This document shows, one piece after another, positions 46,623 through 58,010 of a DNA stretch of 64,000 nucleotides (position 1 is the stretch's first letter; each line of letters begins with the position of its first letter). This stretch comes from Nymphalis io (taxonomy: Eukaryota; Arthropoda; Insecta; Lepidoptera; Nymphalidae): positions 1,178,001 through 1,242,000 of the forward strand of contig NC_065901.1 of the NCBI RefSeq assembly GCF_905147045.1. Direction: 5' to 3'. The notes below the pieces were generated by a model. The model ran no database searches and had not been told where the DNA came from. It saw only the letters and a program-made list of their open reading frames with translations. A program made the translations under genes and the position numbers.

Positions 46623-49587
46623 TTAAAATTCTCTCATCACGCTTTATATAAATCTTTTTCACTCCTCCCACGTCAAGCAATTATAGCTACGTATAACAGC
46701 TGTATATTTATAAAATATAACTTAAAAATTTCAAGGAAATATGTTAAATAATTTAAAAATATATATTTAAAAGTTTGGACATTTAAAAACTTTAAAAGCG
46801 TAGTTTGTCACAGTCTCCGAACCGAAGTACATGAAGTGCACTGCAACAACGCAACATCAACCGCACCTCGCCTCGTGCCGCAGCATAATAAGCCATCTTA
46901 ATAATTCCTTTTGTTCCAACGACTCTTCGTCCATGAGATACGATGCGAGACATACTATGCAACTTTTGCAGTTATTTTTTCGATTTGCTTCATTAAATCG
47001 GAGACTGGGAACGAAAATGAATCAAAGACAAAAAATATTTGGAAATATTCTTGGTTAATTCGATGTTATAGATTTCAAATGTTCAGAACATTATATATAT
47101 CGTATATATGTAGCCTTTAATTTGCGTAATAAGCTCATTGGTAGGCTTTTGTTGTAGATGCTAGTTTTATTGAAACTATACTATATGAAAACATAGTGAA
47201 ATATTTATATTCCTTAATGACATAAAAGTTTAATAACTATAACAAGATTTTAAATACACTTATAAAAAATTCCGCCCATTTATAATCTACCACTGGATAT
47301 AATAAATAGCTCTCCTTATTTACGGCACTCCGATTCCAACGCAATTCTGTGCAATGTATATAATGTGGAGCGTCAATCTTATTCCGAATTGTAGCCACAA
47401 CTCGACGACTTTACCTAAACGGAAGTAAGAAATTAAGAATATCCTAATGATTACAACCAGTGCTTATCATACTAATATTATTTATTTATTCAAGTTCACC
47501 AACAACTGTTTACATCAAATAAATTACTATTATAAAAAATCATAAACTTAATTAAAGTATAATGATTACTTAAGACATAACATTGAATATATAAATACAA
47601 GAGGTAAATTTAGTTTGCTTGTTTTTTCTGGTAATCTGAAACATTCTTAAATGGAGCTTTCGTGTCGATGATAATAGTATCTGACATATACATATATCGA
47701 GATATCGCTAATTATGTCAACGAAAAAGTGTTGATCCGGCCGCTTTATAAGCAATCATCATAACTATGACCTCCGTATAAAATATGTGTAGAACTGCAAC
47801 TAGAACTTGATCTTAAGAGAAGTATAAGTATAAATTGAGAATATATCGGATGGTCAGCCTCAACTCGTCTGCGAGCGGTATCACGGTTCCTTTGTTTGAG
47901 CTTATTTTTTAAACGACCAAAATAAAAAAAATAACAAAGACAATGGCTCCTAGCGTGTTGTCTGTATTTGATTTTTAAATTCGAGCGCTTACAATTTACG
48001 TAATTTATTGCATTGCTCCTTCCAATCCATTATCGTTTGAATGTAATACTATTTTAAATTGCAATTTAAAGAAATGGACAGATTTAATGCTTTATATTAT
48101 AATAAAGTAGAAGTAGTAAACACCTGTAAATGTCCCACTCTTTCACACGTACGTGACAGAATGTCATTCAAATTTCATTTGGTTTCACCCCAATGTTCGC
48201 TTACCACCGAACACTCACTATATAGATATATATATATATATGTATATTTTAATCATTATAGGCGCTCTGAAGACTCGCATCACGTTCCACGGACCAGTTC
48301 GGTTCTAATTCTCGAAGCGTATCGAAAAGTATACTTGCGCATGATTTAGCGAGCGCGCTCGAGATCGCGCGCAAACAGTCGACGATGCTCGCGCAAACGC
48401 GTTAATTTATGCACCCCTATCCACTTTGACACTGTGAAACAGTCATTAAAATTATTTACTCTTCAATTACATATCAATATATGTGGTTATTAATTTGAAT
48501 TATGTATTGAAAATTAATCTCAGCCTATTCAGATGTGCGTCTTTTGTAAAAAAATGTGCAAAGAATTTCAAGTTATAATTTTATTTACTTTTAATTTAAA
48601 TGGAAATGTCGTATTTTCAATTGAATAAATACATTTTCGAAATTTCTTTGTTGATTCGAATCGGCTAAAAACATGTAACGCAAAACGTCGCGTTCGCATT
48701 TCCAACTCTTCAATGGTTCCAAATTACATGATGTTTTTCGCTTATTTGTTGTTTGAAAAGGTCTCCGAGGTGAATTTATTCGACCGTGTGTTACTTAAAT
48801 TAATATTAAAGTTTCAAGGCTTATGAGATTGAAACAGGGAATTTACCGTTACGTTAGTATATAATTGCGTGTAATTAGTGCCTTTTATCAAAATCATAAA
48901 TACGAAAAGTTTTATGAGTATATTACTACTACAGATACTTGTTATGTAATTTAATGTTCTAATTGTATAATTTTTATAAATGCTCAATTTTATCTTCAGT
49001 CAAAATTGGGAGATACTTCCGTAGCGTATTTTATAAGCGCACTAGTGTTTGGTGAAATTTTGATTTGAACGAAGGCACTGAATGCTCATAATTTTATTGT
49101 AATGGATAGATTCAGATTGTAAATTATGATGTTTATTTATTTTTATCAGATATTAATGATCAAACAAAATAAAACTTCGAAAGCAATTCTTCAACACGTA
49201 CTTACAAAGGCATGCTGAGAAAAATAGTGTAATGTTGTTGTTTGTATTTCTTCCTCAGTTTCCGTAATGCAGGAGTTTCTTTGAAAGTTTCAGACTCATT
49301 GAAAATACATTATTTTTCTGTTAGTGCGAGATCGTGCCAATGTTGTCGCCTCCAAGTTCTGCTCAAATGAACACATAGTAATGGCTTTCTTCTCGAGATT
49401 CTTCGTTTATTTTCAGCCTTTACATTTCGCAATGCGATTTTACTTGAACATGTTTCTCTTTTCGTTTATTGGTGTGACCTTCTTCTATTTTTTAACTTTA
49501 CTTCTGTATTGACTGCAAATCTATGTATAAATAACTGTGTGACTGACATATCGACGCACATCCCAAATTACGGAGGCTGTCACCATG
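46623..49587. other. Repeat-poor non-coding stretch
   Basis: Contains a CpG-dense block at 48345-48405 and short (TA)n at 48222-48242. 48119-48145 has a few SINE-M-like bases. No coding support for the short frames. Confidence 0.5.
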
Positions 49588-49636
49588 AAAACTTACATAC
49601 GGGTTCCTTTTACAGAGTAGGTTAGCACAAAGGCAG
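49588..49636 (+). repeat. Rep-F, left part split by Rep-A
   Basis: TTTACAGAGTAGGTTAGCAC and AAAGGCAGG match the 42.4 kb fragment up to the Rep-A insertion. Confidence 0.5.
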
Positions 49637-49924
49637 GTTTTTTATAGAATAGGAAGGCGGACGAGCATATGGGCCACCTGATGGTAAGTGGTCACCAACG
49701 TCCATAGACATTGGCATGTAAGAAGTTAACCATCGCTTACATCACCAATGCGCCACCAACCTTGGGAACAAAGATGTTATGTCCCTTGTGCCTGTAATTG
49801 CACTGGCTCACTCACCCTTTAAACCGGAACACAACAATACCAAGTACTGCTGTTTTGCGGTAGAATATCTGATGAGTGGGTGGTACCTACCCAGACGAGC
49901 TTGCACAAAGCTCTACCACCAGTA
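49637..49924 (-). repeat. Rep-A copy, near full length, inserted in Rep-F
   Basis: TTTTTTATAGAATAGGAAGG at the left to CAAAGCTCTACCACCAGTAA at the right. Rep-F bases lie on both sides. Confidence 0.85.
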
Positions 49925-50112
49925 AGAATTTTTTTTCTTTTTTAAAAAGAAGAAGGTTTTTTGAAAAAATTAACCCCGAAGGTGATAAGGTGACAAGGAG
50001 GATGAAAGCTTACATGAAAATCTGTCAATTTATAAGTAAGACTTATGGAAACTGTTATGTAACTACTCCGAATTATAACGCGAGCGAAGCTGCGGGTAAA
50101 GCGTTAGTCTCA
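49925..50112 (+). repeat. Rep-F, right part split by Rep-A
   Basis: CCCCGAAGGTGATAAGGTGA, AAGGAGGATGAAAGCTTACA and ATAACGCGAGCGAAGCTGCG followed by GGTAAAGCG continue Rep-F to its end. The 84-codon frame across the junction with Rep-A is chance. Confidence 0.5.
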
Positions 50113-50520
50113 ATATATAGCACTAGCTAGCTTGCATGCTTTGCTACACCATGTATGCTATGTATTTTTTCTTATTGTTTGTTGATATTTGCGCGTTACC
50201 TATCGTTGATACTATGTCAGAAATCTTAACAGAGTTGGTAACAACTGTGCAAAGTTTTACTTTATATATATAAGATTTAGGTGTGAAAGCAGCGCAAGAA
50301 CAAAAGCGTGCTCGCATAATTAGTGAAGCGAATTTGTAACAGAGAAATTAGTTCAGCAGACATTCAAATGTAACTATAATTCTCAGGTATTATAATATAC
50401 ATTTTAGTTGATATCTTTTCAAATAAATATGCGAAACCTAATACTGTTATATTAAACCTCTTAATGTTAAACTATTTTGTTGCCTCATAAGAACTAAACT
50501 CAATGTTAAATGTGATTATG

Positions 50521-50571
<51 letters not shown>

Positions 50572-51435
50572 TATAAATCTTATAGTATTAATACCGTTTA
50601 TTGCTTAGTGTCCCTTTCGCATGTTGAGGTTGTATAAGTATGCAACTTTTACCCTTACATAGGTCTAAGGTTAATTTCTAATCATTAATCATTACTATAT
50701 GACATATTTGTTGAAATAAAAAGTAGCTAATACTATGTACCAACATTCTTGAATTTTAGACGTAAATTCAAAGATATACTTCGTATTTAAATTATTATGA
50801 TACATTTTCATAGTTATACAATATATCTGTAAGGCTTATATGAAAAAAAAAAAAAATAAGAAACAGTTAAGATTATATAAAACCAGTACAGTACATATAC
50901 TTAATTATATATAGTTGCTAAGTGTGATATGATAAAACTACAATCCTAACCGGTGGTAGATTTACGTTTAGTAATTCAAACGTGATAAATAATTCAAAGT
51001 AATCTTAAAAGTCTAGTATATTGGAATATATTTGATTTGATTCTATAGAATTTATAGAAATAAATCCACCCTAAATGAAACCAGCTGTTATAATCAATCC
51101 TATTAACAGTAGGCGATGTTTACCACGTCAGTTTGTTTGTCCAGGTCTTGTTTGTCTTCGTCTATACCTAACTTGAGGTCAAACATGAGCTGATTTGCGT
51201 CGAACTGTGCATGCTCCCGTATGAAATGAATTGTAGGTTCAAGTTAACTCGGTCGCTGGATATAGTGAGGATATGTTTTATTCATGTCGTGACGCTTGAA
51301 TGTGCGAATAAATTGGTATATATTTTTTAAAAGTTTTTTAATGGTGTGATATGATTGTACGGAATTATTTAAAATTGGAATTTGGAGTTGATAACGGAAA
51401 ATATTGTATTAATGATGATTGATGATGAAAAATAA
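50113..51435. other. AT-rich non-coding DNA
   Basis: A (TA)n tract and a poly-A run near 50843-50856. Nothing else recognised up to the LINE truncation point. Confidence 0.55.
50524..50566. repeat. (TA)n microsatellite, about 21 units
   Basis: Perfect TA run in AT-rich DNA. Confidence 0.95.
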
Positions 51436-52176
51436 TTAGGGTTACGAATAGACAATCACTTAACTTTCAAATATCAAGTAGATTACATTAATAAAAAACT
51501 TTCCTCTTTAATTGGGTCATTAACAAATATTTCAAAATGCTTACCTAAAAAAATAAAGTATAACATCTACAATTCGCTAGTAAAATCGCATTTATTGTAT
51601 TTAATAGAAATATGGGGTAATACTGGAAAAACAAAACTGCAAGAACTACAAAGAAAACAAAATAAAATTATTAAAATACTTTTTAGATATCCACCTTTGA
51701 CATCAACAACTAAACTTTACATAGAAACAAATATTATGAACTTACGACAACTTTATGTATATAATTCTTGTATTCTCATTAGAAAAATTATTAATAAATC
51801 GATACATTCAGAATTGTCATTTATAAAACAAAGCAATAAACGTAGCACCCGTAGACCAAGCTTATTAGTACTCCCAAAAATTAGAACCAAATTTGCAAAA
51901 AAAAATATAACTTTCGATGGAGCACAACTATATAACAAATTACCATCTTATATAAAAAATGTAAGCTCAGTTAACGGGTTCAAGTCTCAACTCTCAAAAT
52001 ATATTTTAGAGAATACCCACTTTTGTATCGATTAAAATACACACATCTATTTTACTATATTACATTCCGTTAACTAAGTATCTATAAGGCGAATATATTT
52101 TTTGTCATCTTTACATTTATCATACTGTTCTCATGTAAGTGAATCTGTCTTTTTGAGAATAAATTCTTAAACCTCT
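51436..52176 (+). mobile_element. 5'-truncated non-LTR retrotransposon: C-terminal part of reverse transcriptase plus 3' end
   Basis: A continuous frame from 51436 to the TAA at 52033-52035 (199 codons) encodes the end of a LINE reverse transcriptase. Family features are LGLRIDNHLTF at the start, KLSSLIGSLTNISKCLP, IYNSLVKSHLLYLIEIWG and a basic C-terminal tail with an ...LYNKLP... motif. Upstream, an in-frame TAA at 51433 and unrelated AT-rich DNA mark the truncation point. About 140 bases of 3' UTR follow, with AATAAA near 52158-52163. The CR1/Jockey-like group is likely; the clade is not certain. The catalytic FADD region is missing, so the copy is dead. The open frame has survived, so the copy may be young. 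An RTE tail abuts it on the opposite strand. Confidence 0.75.
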
Positions 52177-52934
52177 TTTCAATCAATCAATCAACAGCCA
52201 ATCGTTGTCCACTGCTGAACATAGGCCTCTCCCAAGGTGCGCCAAAGCTCCCTGTCCTCCGCCTTCCGCATCCAGTTGGTGCCCGCCACCTTCTTAAGGT
52301 CGTCGGTCCACCTGGCTGGAGGGCACCCTACGCTGCGCTTGCCGATTCGCGGTCTCCACTCTAGGACTCGTCTGCTCCAACGGCCATCGGTCCTACGACA
52401 TACGTGACCAGCCCACTGCCACTTCAGCCTGCTAATTTTGCAAGCTATGTCGATGACTCCGGTTCTTTTCCGGATAATCTCATTTCTGATCTTATCCTTC
52501 AAAGATACTCCGAGCGTAGCTCGCTCCATAGCACGCTGAGCGACTTTGAATTTGTGGACTAGTCCCGCAGTTAGTGTCCACGTTTCGGCACCGTATGTCA
52601 TGACAGGTAAGACGCATTGGTTGAAGACTTTCGTCTCCAAACATTGCGGTATAGACGACTTGAGGACTTGACGAAGGTTGCCAAATGCTGCCCATCCCAA
52701 GCGAATTCTTCGATTGGCTTCCTTCTCGAAGTTGTTCCTACCGACTTGTATTATCTGTCCTAGGTAGGTATATTCACTAACAACTTCGAGAGGTTTCCCC
52801 TCGACGTATATCGGTCCCGGCACGACATGCCTATTGAACATGACCTTGGTCTTGTCCAAGTTCATACCGAGACCGACACATCGGGAAGACTCGCCTAGGC
52901 TACGCAGGATTTCGGTGAGTTCTTCCAGCGACTG
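52177..52934 (-). mobile_element. 5'-truncated RTE-type LINE (reverse transcriptase C-terminus)
   Basis: The reverse strand holds 247 uninterrupted codons (52934 down to a TGA at 52193-52191). They read as the end of an RTE reverse transcriptase, like the endonuclease-reverse transcriptases annotated in Heliconius. Landmarks are SLEELTEILRSLGESSRCVG, then MNLDKTKVMF, YTYLGQIIQVG, RRIRLGWAAFGNLR, the MTYGAETWTL motif, LKWQWAGHVCRR and ...RWTDDLKKVAGTNW. The element ends in TTGATTGATTGA, the short-tandem tail typical of RTE. The 5' break is at about 52934, so the endonuclease and RT catalytic core are absent. There are no stops or frameshifts, which suggests a recent insertion. Confidence 0.85.
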
Positions 52935-53083
52935 CTATGATGACGATATCGATATAATTATGATTTTAATGTTTCCAAATTTGTTTATTGTCCAAGTGAA
53001 GTTCTTTATCGCCCGGTATAGTCCAGACACATGGCGAAAGGGGCTAGGCTGAAAAAAATGTGGTTTTTGTGTTTATATCTATG

Positions 53084-53266
53084 TATAGTTTGTAGACGCC
53101 CCTATATATTGGCGCTATACGAAATATTAACCATTCTTTACAAATTTCGGACCTTAGATCTGACCATGCTATGTTTGTGCCTGTAGTTACTTACAGCTCG
53201 AATGTCTATGCTCGGTTATACCATCAGGTGACCTATTTACTCGTCTGCCTACCATTTTTTTTTGTG
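53084..53266. repeat. Rep-A remnants in two orientations
   Basis: Left part (TATTGGCGCTATACG, AATATTAACCATTCTTTACA, GTTTGTGCCTGTAGTTAC) reads against the poly-A. Right part (AATGTCTATG, ACCATCAGGTGACCTATTT, CTCGTCTGCCTACC) reads with it. Confidence 0.5.
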
Positions 53267-53358
53267 TCTCTCTTGGGTTGCAAATTTTAGGCTATCGAAA
53301 TGTTAAGGCATAGGTAATTCGCTTAAATTTAGTTTATGATTTGTCTATCGACGATGTT

Positions 53359-53436
53359 CTTAAAAAATAAAATATTCTTTATTCAAGTTTCTCTAAGTTA
53401 GTATGACCACTTTTGAATCGTCATATAATAGGCTTA
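53359..53436. repeat. Rep-G fragment
   Basis: TAAAAAATAAAATATTCTTT, ATTCAAGTTTCTCTAAG and CCACTTTTGAATCGTCATAT are related to the 15.05 kb stretch. Confidence 0.5.
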
Positions 53437-54059
53437 AAACAAATATTATGCTATTGCTAGTATTATTGAATATATGTTTTATATACTTACTAATTGCAGT
53501 GTAGTGCACTATTCATCATCATGAGGATTATTCATGCACACACTACAGCCTGTTTACTTCCTAACCGTTTACATCAGTTGTCTATTATCTGATAGTAAGG
53601 CACTGTCTCGCTGCTAATCCACTGCTTGATATATACCCAGCTATTTGACTGGTTTATAGCGTATTTTGACTTATAATGAGAAACAGCAATCAAAAAATAT
53701 AAACAAATATTAATAAAAGTTCAGTTGCTGTATTAGAAAACGATTAGTTTTATTTGCCTTTGTAATTAGTGTCCGCCGGCGGTTTCATCCACTAGTGTTA
53801 CGCCAGGGCATAAGTTGTAACAAATATTCAAAGATACAAACTTACACATTTGTAAATATTAGTATTTCATCTTTCATTTATCCTATTTCCCGTTAGTAAG
53901 TACTCTTCTGAAACTAAAGTAGCTAGCCAATGGGAGCTTCCGAATTATGCATCGTAGACAATTCTACTATTTGTACCAAACTAAATGTTTCTTGAATATT
54001 GTAACCAGGCTGATGTCATAGCTATACAAGTTTTACACTTCTATTGCTTCATTCTTATA

Positions 54060-54250
54060 GTTCACTGAGACGGTAATCTAATACCGGAGGTATATCAGCC
54101 TTTTCAAACTTTCCAAGGCACGGGAGTGCAACGTTGCATGTAACCAGGCTACTACCGAGTATCCTTTGTAATTTTCCTTCGAATAATTTTTATGGACCCG
54201 ACTCAGTATTTGCACTTAGGATCTCGGAATCCATATTATAAGCTGGTTAT
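54060..54250 (-). mobile_element. Old SINE-C copy
   Basis: Reverse-strand match to the head-proximal half: AAGGCACGGGAGTGCAA, GGCTACTACCGAGTATC and ATGGACCCGACTCAG.ATTTGC. Strongly diverged. Confidence 0.5.
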
Positions 54251-57200
54251 TAGACTTATTAAGAATTTTTAGATACTTGATAGAACTGATAACGGTATGA
54301 TACGATCTATCGACATTTTAACGTTAAAATTACTATCAATTTATGCGTATCATCGTGTTAACTTTCTCGCTTCCACTTAAGTTCAAGTATTTTATGTAAA
54401 TGTCACTTTATCATTCAAGTTAATAAAGCCCAAGTGCTTAAATAAGCCTTTTGTCTCGTCTTTCTATTAAATGGTCCGCCCTCGTGTTTCCCTGAATTCA
54501 TTATGATAATCGACTTTTCATTAAATATGACTAAATTAAGGGTCTTTATATTGTTAAAAAAAACCTTTGTTTTCAATAATGTTTCTTTTATGTTTTATCT
54601 TGTAAGTTTGTGTTCTTTATAAATAAACATTTGGAATAATTAACTCTTCCCTTGTTGTTTTAGTTTAATTACTGTTTTTGCTATTATTTTCATTTGATTT
54701 GCATTATACGACAATTCCGAATGGCTTGTTCTGGCTTACATCGAGTTAGCGCTACGCGAAAGGAGACCATTAGGAACTAAACATACATCATGGTTAAATT
54801 CTAAATCCGGTTTTTAGATTAAACAACAAATTGCCTCGGTTTTTCCATGATAATCCAACGTTCTAGTACGCTGGTACAGTAAGCTTCAGTTTAGATATGG
54901 TTTGAGATAGAACCAATCTAAAGGTTTTGCGTTTTATATATGCAATATTTTTCAACTTGGAACCATACGGACTACAATCCGATTTGGTAAAGGATTAAGT
55001 TGTTTTATACAATATCTTAATACATAATTGATAATAAATTGTTACATAATATTCCGAAAATGATCTACAACATTGTATCTTCTAAAGTGGAGCCAATAAT
55101 TGTATAAGTTATCTCGTTCCTATGGGATCAGCCACCTCTCAGGAAGCTAATAGTTGTGGAACAGGTTTAATTTGTCAAATCAGTCTAATGAAACTCAATA
55201 GACTTAACCTGCGGCTTGAACTATGTCAGAACCTTAACATTAATAGCAGAGGAGCCTGTTAACTGGTTGTGGGACATATCGATTAGGAAGAGAACTTATT
55301 GATTGTGAAAACTCACCTACTTATTTTAACACGACTTAATTTTAATAAGAGAAAAACGATCAAAAGAAAAATATGTAAATACGTAAAGCAAAAAAAGGTT
55401 CGTATATCCAATTGAAATGTTGGAACGCGAGGGGAATTTTTGACGTGTCCAAAATAAATATGTGGGTGAGGGTTATTAAGTCGTAAATATTTTGACTCCT
55501 CAGCCCCGTAGCCTTAATGGAATTATCCCTTCGCGATCTAAGTAATTTGGGCGTCCATCCCTTTTAACTTTAGCTAGAACAAGTCGATGATTGAGGTACG
55601 AATTTAAAAATGGAATTACATGATTTAACGAAAACAAATTCGCACGTGGAATTGATGAGAGAAGTTCTATTTATCAAAGGTACTGATAAAAAGGTAATAT
55701 ATTTTAAAAACACACAAGGCTTGATACAATTAACTGATATGAAAAAGGCTTAAGAGGTAAAACCTTAATTTTACCATTGCGCTAACTTCCCACTTCCCAT
55801 CTCTTAATAGTTTTTAGCAAATAAAACGGAACAAATAAGTTCAATAAATTAACAGTTTGATGATGTGTATATACCGTACATAAATGTATCATTAAGACTC
55901 AAGATTTTACCGCATGGGGAAGTTTGTATGGGTAATCCTGATGAACAGGATATTAAAATTCCGCGAACCTCCTCTGGCGGAGACATCGTGGCTTCGAGCT
56001 TGACATAAACGTTTAACGCAAAGCGCGGAATCTGCAGCGCGCCGCTCTCTGCAATATTTCCAACCGTTTTATGTTCGGTACATCGCATACTTTATTAGTT
56101 TAGAGCTAAGCCTTGTGCGAGTTTGTGTTCAAAATGCAAGTTCATTTTTGAACCCTTATACAAAACGTGTGGCTCAGGCCGTTGCATGTTTTAAGAGATT
56201 AACGGTTTTTCTTCTGTAAGTATTTTTTATTTTAATATGGTATACGTAGGCGGGAATTCGAATATCTGATGAGTGGGTGGTACATATCCAGACGAGTTTG
56301 CACAAAGCCCTACCACCAGTAAAAAAGTATTTAGATATAATTTAAGTAGTATTTTTTTGTTTATTTTAAACGTAGATATAAGAATGATTAAAATTGTGTA
56401 ACGTTGTTGTGTGTCTTATCCGAAATATTCTCCTCTCACGAAGTCTCATTTCGTCAGTTAATTCTCTCTAATGTTTAGTTTGTCCTAAGAATGAGTTTCT
56501 GCGCGGCCCGTGACATTTATAGCGTCACATTTCTCGCTGTGTCTCCATGTCGGTTGATATCTTGAAGCTGAACTTGATATTAAATTCTCGATTGTAATTT
56601 TTAAATATTACTTAGTTTGACATAATCATTTAACATTTAAGGTTAAACTGAGTGATTGGTGATTATACGTATATTTTAATGCCGAAAATTTTGTCTATTA
56701 AACAAATCTTCACTGCGGTTTTGATAACTAATTAGTTTTGGTCATAAAAATTTAAAAATGTAGTTAATTTGAAATCACACATAGGGACTTTAATTATACT
56801 TAATGATATTGGTATAAGTAATTTATAATATTCTACTTATGTATTCCTGTACGTAATATACAGTATGTTTGTTGTCATATGCGCTTGGATGGAAATTTAT
56901 TTAAGGAAAATTATTAATTAATAATAAATAAAATAATCAAATGCTGCGTATAATTTAAGTCCCGAATATATTTTATGTTTACTTAAAGGTAGAAGAGAAC
57001 TCTTATTAAATATTTCGTTGTAAGTGGCATATTTATGAGCATCCAACGCAAAGGGTATTTTATGTGTAATATTTTAATGTATAATTAAATTTAATTTTTC
57101 TTTAAATTTATAATAGAAGTGTAGACAAAAAAAGGGGCTGCCGCTTAGTAAATAGCCGAATTATTAAAACCGCTAAAAATTTAAATTAAAATGTTTCGTA

Positions 57201-57681
57201 CTTTGTGCTTAGAGTAACTCATATCTTTCGAATTGAACATAGCAATACCAATTTTGTGCGAATGTTCTAGAACAAGTAAAAACTTAATGCGGACGGCGGA
57301 TAAATTTGCAAATAAAATTTCATAAATATTTTTGATATATTCACGGTCAGGCTTTTCATACTATGCCCGCGTGGCTTATCAGGATTATCTCGGGATTTCC
57401 CCTCGGATTTTTTTTAACTTGTTCGCATTTGTGCGTTCGCTTATTGCGTTTTATCTGGCGCGTGATTTGCCGCATCGGCCGCCTGCAAATATGTTTATCG
57501 TGCCCTAAATTTCTCTGAAATTTATGAAGCTCGAACGTTAAAAATAACCAACGTAAAAGCGAGCTGCCGCTATGGGACCTACCTCTTTATTAAATTTTAA
57601 TATCCAGTCGGCCTCTTTGTGATCGCGATCGTTACAATTAAAACGCTTTTACTGCGCAATGTTCCATTTACTTCTATAATA
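54251..57681. other. Repeat-poor DNA upstream of the convertase exon
   Basis: Probably intron of the 5' leader. 57400-57640 is GC-richer with CpG-containing words and ends near a TGATCGCGATCG self-complementary word. A reverse 79-codon frame at 55849-56088 has no recognised features. One Rep-A fragment lies at 56.26 kb. Confidence 0.5.
56258..56322 (-). repeat. Rep-A 5'-end fragment
   Basis: GAATATCTGATGAGTGGGTG, ACGAGTTTGCACAAAGCCCT and ACCACCAGTAA only. It is unusual because the poly-A side is missing; most other copies lose the opposite end. Confidence 0.75.
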
Positions 57682-57701
57682 ACTAATGCTTTTGTTTACA
57701 G
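57682..57701 (+). promoter_or_regulatory. Splice acceptor with branch-point-like ACTAAT
   Basis: The bases ACTAAT (57682-57687) match the insect branch-point consensus CTAAT and sit about 14-19 bases before a pyrimidine-leaning tract ending in TTTACAG (AG at 57700-57701). This is a good acceptor for an intron in the 5' leader. Confidence 0.6.
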
Positions 57702-57712
57702 GTGGTCGAGGG

Positions 57713-57766
57713 ATGAGAATATATCTTGGAACGGGTAGAGTGATATATGACGCGTTGAAGTGTTGA
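57713..57766 (+). promoter_or_regulatory. Upstream ORF 1 in the convertase leader (17 codons)
   Basis: An ATG at 57713 opens a 17-codon frame that ends in TGA at 57764-57766, 76 bases before the main start. It would be translated only if the leader begins at or before this exon. Such uORFs usually lower translation of the main frame; that effect is inferred. Confidence 0.45.
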
Positions 57767-57809
57767 AGCAAAATCGAGTGGACGAGTGTGTCGGTTCGTG
57801 AGTGTGCTA

Positions 57810-57818
57810 ATGTTGTGA
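57810..57818 (+). promoter_or_regulatory. Minimal upstream ORF 2 (ATG TTG TGA)
   Basis: A two-codon ORF lies in the main frame, 24 bases before the convertase start. Its TGA is the in-frame stop that rules out an N-terminal extension within this exon. Confidence 0.45.
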
Positions 57819-57842
57819 TCGGGTGTCCGCAAGGTTTCTGTC

Positions 57843-58004
57843 ATGGTGTTGTCATGGCGCGCGCTGGCTTTGCTGGCAGCGCTGCAGGTGTGTGCGAGTG
57901 TACGCGAGACGACGTATCACAACCATTTCGCCGTGCACGTGCCGGCTGGCGAGAAGCACGTAGATGACATCGCCAGAAGACACGGCTACGTCAATCATGG
58001 ACAG
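57843..58004 (+). CDS. First coding exon of a furin-like proprotein convertase (partial, 54 residues)
   Basis: The exon encodes the N-terminus of a subtilisin/kexin-family proprotein convertase, a secretory-pathway serine endoprotease that cleaves precursors after dibasic sites. Residues 1-19 form a signal peptide: a short n-region with Arg6, then a hydrophobic run rich in Ala and Leu, with likely cleavage near Ala18-Ser19. Residues 25-54 match the start of the convertase prodomain: HFAVHVPAG at 28-36, then IARRHGYVNHGQ at 43-54, the family pattern of AV...GG...A..HGF.N.GQ. The catalytic domain lies on exons beyond the window. ATG 57843 is chosen because G lies at -3 and +4, an in-frame TGA lies at 57816, and it begins the signal peptide. 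The exon ends in phase 0 at CAG|GTAAGA. The prodomain looks closer to furins than to PC2; furin 1 versus furin 2 cannot be settled from 54 residues. Confidence 0.78.
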
Positions 58005-58010
58005 GTAAGA
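58005..58010 (+). promoter_or_regulatory. Splice donor GTAAGA after coding exon
   Basis: CAG|GTAAGA is a near-consensus donor. The open frame is in phase 0 at the junction, directly after the Gly-Gln of the prodomain. Confidence 0.8.

Larger units (their letters stand above)
57702..57842 (+). other. 5' untranslated part of the convertase exon
   Basis: This leader segment runs from the predicted splice acceptor to the start codon. It is less AT-rich than the flanking introns and carries no repeat. An acceptor in front of untranslated sequence implies at least one upstream non-coding exon and a promoter further left, not located here. If the acceptor is not used, the transcript could instead start within this stretch. 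Confidence 0.6.

Noticed and set aside
49876..50130. 84-codon frame ending near 50.1 kb
   Set aside because: It begins in Rep-A and runs into Rep-F; a chance fusion of two repeats.
55849..56088. Possible upstream exon of the convertase gene or a separate small gene (79 codons, reverse)
   Set aside because: It is on the wrong strand for the convertase, with no domain and no splice support.
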